Source of the DNA: an uncultured Clostridia bacterium
GTDB taxonomy: Bacteria; Bacillota; Clostridia; Oscillospirales; Acutalibacteraceae
Length of the DNA stretch: 6,284 nt
Assembly: GCA_937902305.1 (NCBI GenBank)
Contig: CALDHV010000060.1
Location: 1 to 6,284 of the forward strand
Reading direction: 5' to 3'
Of the stretch, positions 5,659 to 6,284 are shown in pieces. Under the pieces are notes generated by a model. It saw only the letters and a list, made by a program, of their open reading frames with translations, was not told where the DNA came from and did no database searches. How positions within the stretch are numbered: the first letter of the stretch is position 1; each line of letters begins with the position of its first letter. The translations under genes and the position numbers were made by a program.

Positions 5659-6204
5659 ATGCATCAGGATTTGTCGCGCGTTTTGGTCTCGGAGGAGGAA
5701 ATCAACGGCATCGTCGCCCGGCTGGCGAAACAGCTGGATAACGACTACGCGGGGGAGAATCACCGGCTGGTCTTGCTGTGTATCCTCAAGGGCTCGGTCG
5801 TGTTTATGGGTGAGCTGATGAAGCGCGTCACGGTGCCGGTCGAGATCGACTTTATGCGTGTTTCCTCCTACGGCTCGGACACCTCAACCTCCGGCAAGGT
5901 CAATATCATTCTTGACCTGTTGCGCAAGGATCTCGACAAGTGCGACATCGTGGTGGTCGAGGACATCATCGACAGCGGTCGCACGCTGGCGCATCTCAAA
6001 AAGTACTTGGAGCTGAAAGGCTGTCGCTCGGTCAAGACCTGCACCCTACTTGATAAGCCCGAGCGCCGCGAGGTCGATTTTGAGGCGGACTATGTCGGCA
6101 AAACCATCCCGGACGAGTTCGTCGTCGGCTACGGGTTGGATTATGACGAAAAATACCGTGCCCTGCCCTACATCGGCGTTTTGAAGCCGGAGATCTACGC
6201 TTAA
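5659..6204 (+). CDS. hpt: Hypoxanthine phosphoribosyltransferase
   Basis: Hpt salvages hypoxanthine (and usually guanine) by joining it to PRPP, giving IMP or GMP, in the cytoplasm. The 181-residue length is typical. The PRPP-binding signature VVVEDIIDSGRTL spans 98-110, with acidic Glu101/Asp102 and the likely catalytic Asp105. The flexible-loop motif SSYG is at 69-72, the LKGS cis-peptide loop at 43-46, the purine-contact lysine Lys133 in LLDKP, and FVVGYGLDYDEKYR at 154-167 supplies the aromatic and acidic residues of the base pocket. GAGGAG (5644-5649) lies nine bases before the ATG. In many Firmicutes hpt is followed by ftsH and preceded by tilS; here degV is the divergent upstream neighbour instead, and the downstream gene is outside the window. 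Confidence 0.96.
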   Translation: MHQDLSRVLVSEEEINGIVARLAKQLDNDYAGENHRLVLLCILKGSVVFMGELMKRVTVPVEIDFMRVSSYGSDTSTSGKVNIILDLLRKDLDKCDIVVVEDIIDSGRTLAHLKKYLELKGCRSVKTCTLLDKPERREVDFEADYVGKTIPDEFVVGYGLDYDEKYRALPYIGVLKPEIYA

Positions 6205-6284
6205 CCTGACAGGAGTAAACCGACCGTCAAAGGGCGGGGCAAGATAGGGAGCTTGTAGGTTTTGCAACATCCTTTTCCGTTTAT
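6205..6284. other. Downstream flank of hpt, nothing recognised
   Basis: The last 80 bases after the hpt stop contain AGGAGT (6211-6216) but no ATG at a suitable distance, and no clear hairpin with a T-run. The next gene, if cotranscribed, starts beyond the window. Confidence 0.4.

Noticed and set aside
6046..6270. Minus-strand 74-codon frame at the right edge
   Set aside because: It is antisense to the conserved C-terminus of hpt and has no ribosome binding site.

Overview
The window looks like a chromosomal segment from a moderately GC-rich Firmicute, probably a gut-type clostridium (Oscillospiraceae-like). This is an inference from strong AAGGAGG ribosome binding sites, extended -10 promoters, a DegV protein and a UxuA plus SDR-type mannonate pathway. 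Most genes from about 780 onward use CGN arginine codons and are visibly GC-rich. The left edge (1-432) is poorer in GC and uses AGA/AGG, so it may have a different origin.

Layout. Positions 1-432 (minus) hold the N-terminal part of an EctB-like diaminobutyrate aminotransferase that runs off the left edge. Positions 433-778 contain no convincing gene, but have G/C runs and several hairpins. Positions 779-3548 (minus) form a tight operon in transcription order: uxuA (mannonate dehydratase), a TIM-barrel sugar epimerase/isomerase, an SDR resembling fructuronate reductase (mannonate oxidoreductase), and a 33-codon ORF coupled to it by an ATGA overlap that may be the stump of a fourth gene. An AraC-family regulator (3720-4559, plus) is divergent from this operon. 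The 171-bp gap between them carries both promoters and repeated ATTGCA motifs that could be its operators. A strong terminator at 4562-4616 separates araC from a convergent DegV-family gene (4615-5469, minus). A further divergent intergenic region leads to hypoxanthine phosphoribosyltransferase (5659-6204, plus).

Working together: UxuA and the SDR would interconvert D-fructuronate, D-mannonate and 2-keto-3-deoxygluconate, the core of glucuronate use. The TIM-barrel enzyme probably feeds a related sugar or sugar acid into that route. The AraC-type protein is the obvious candidate regulator. DegV and Hpt are housekeeping neighbours with no evident link to the sugar operon. I see no rRNA, tRNA, CRISPR array, intact transposase or defence system. 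The least explained part is 433-880: a possible truncated operon gene next to structured DNA and a compositionally different gene.
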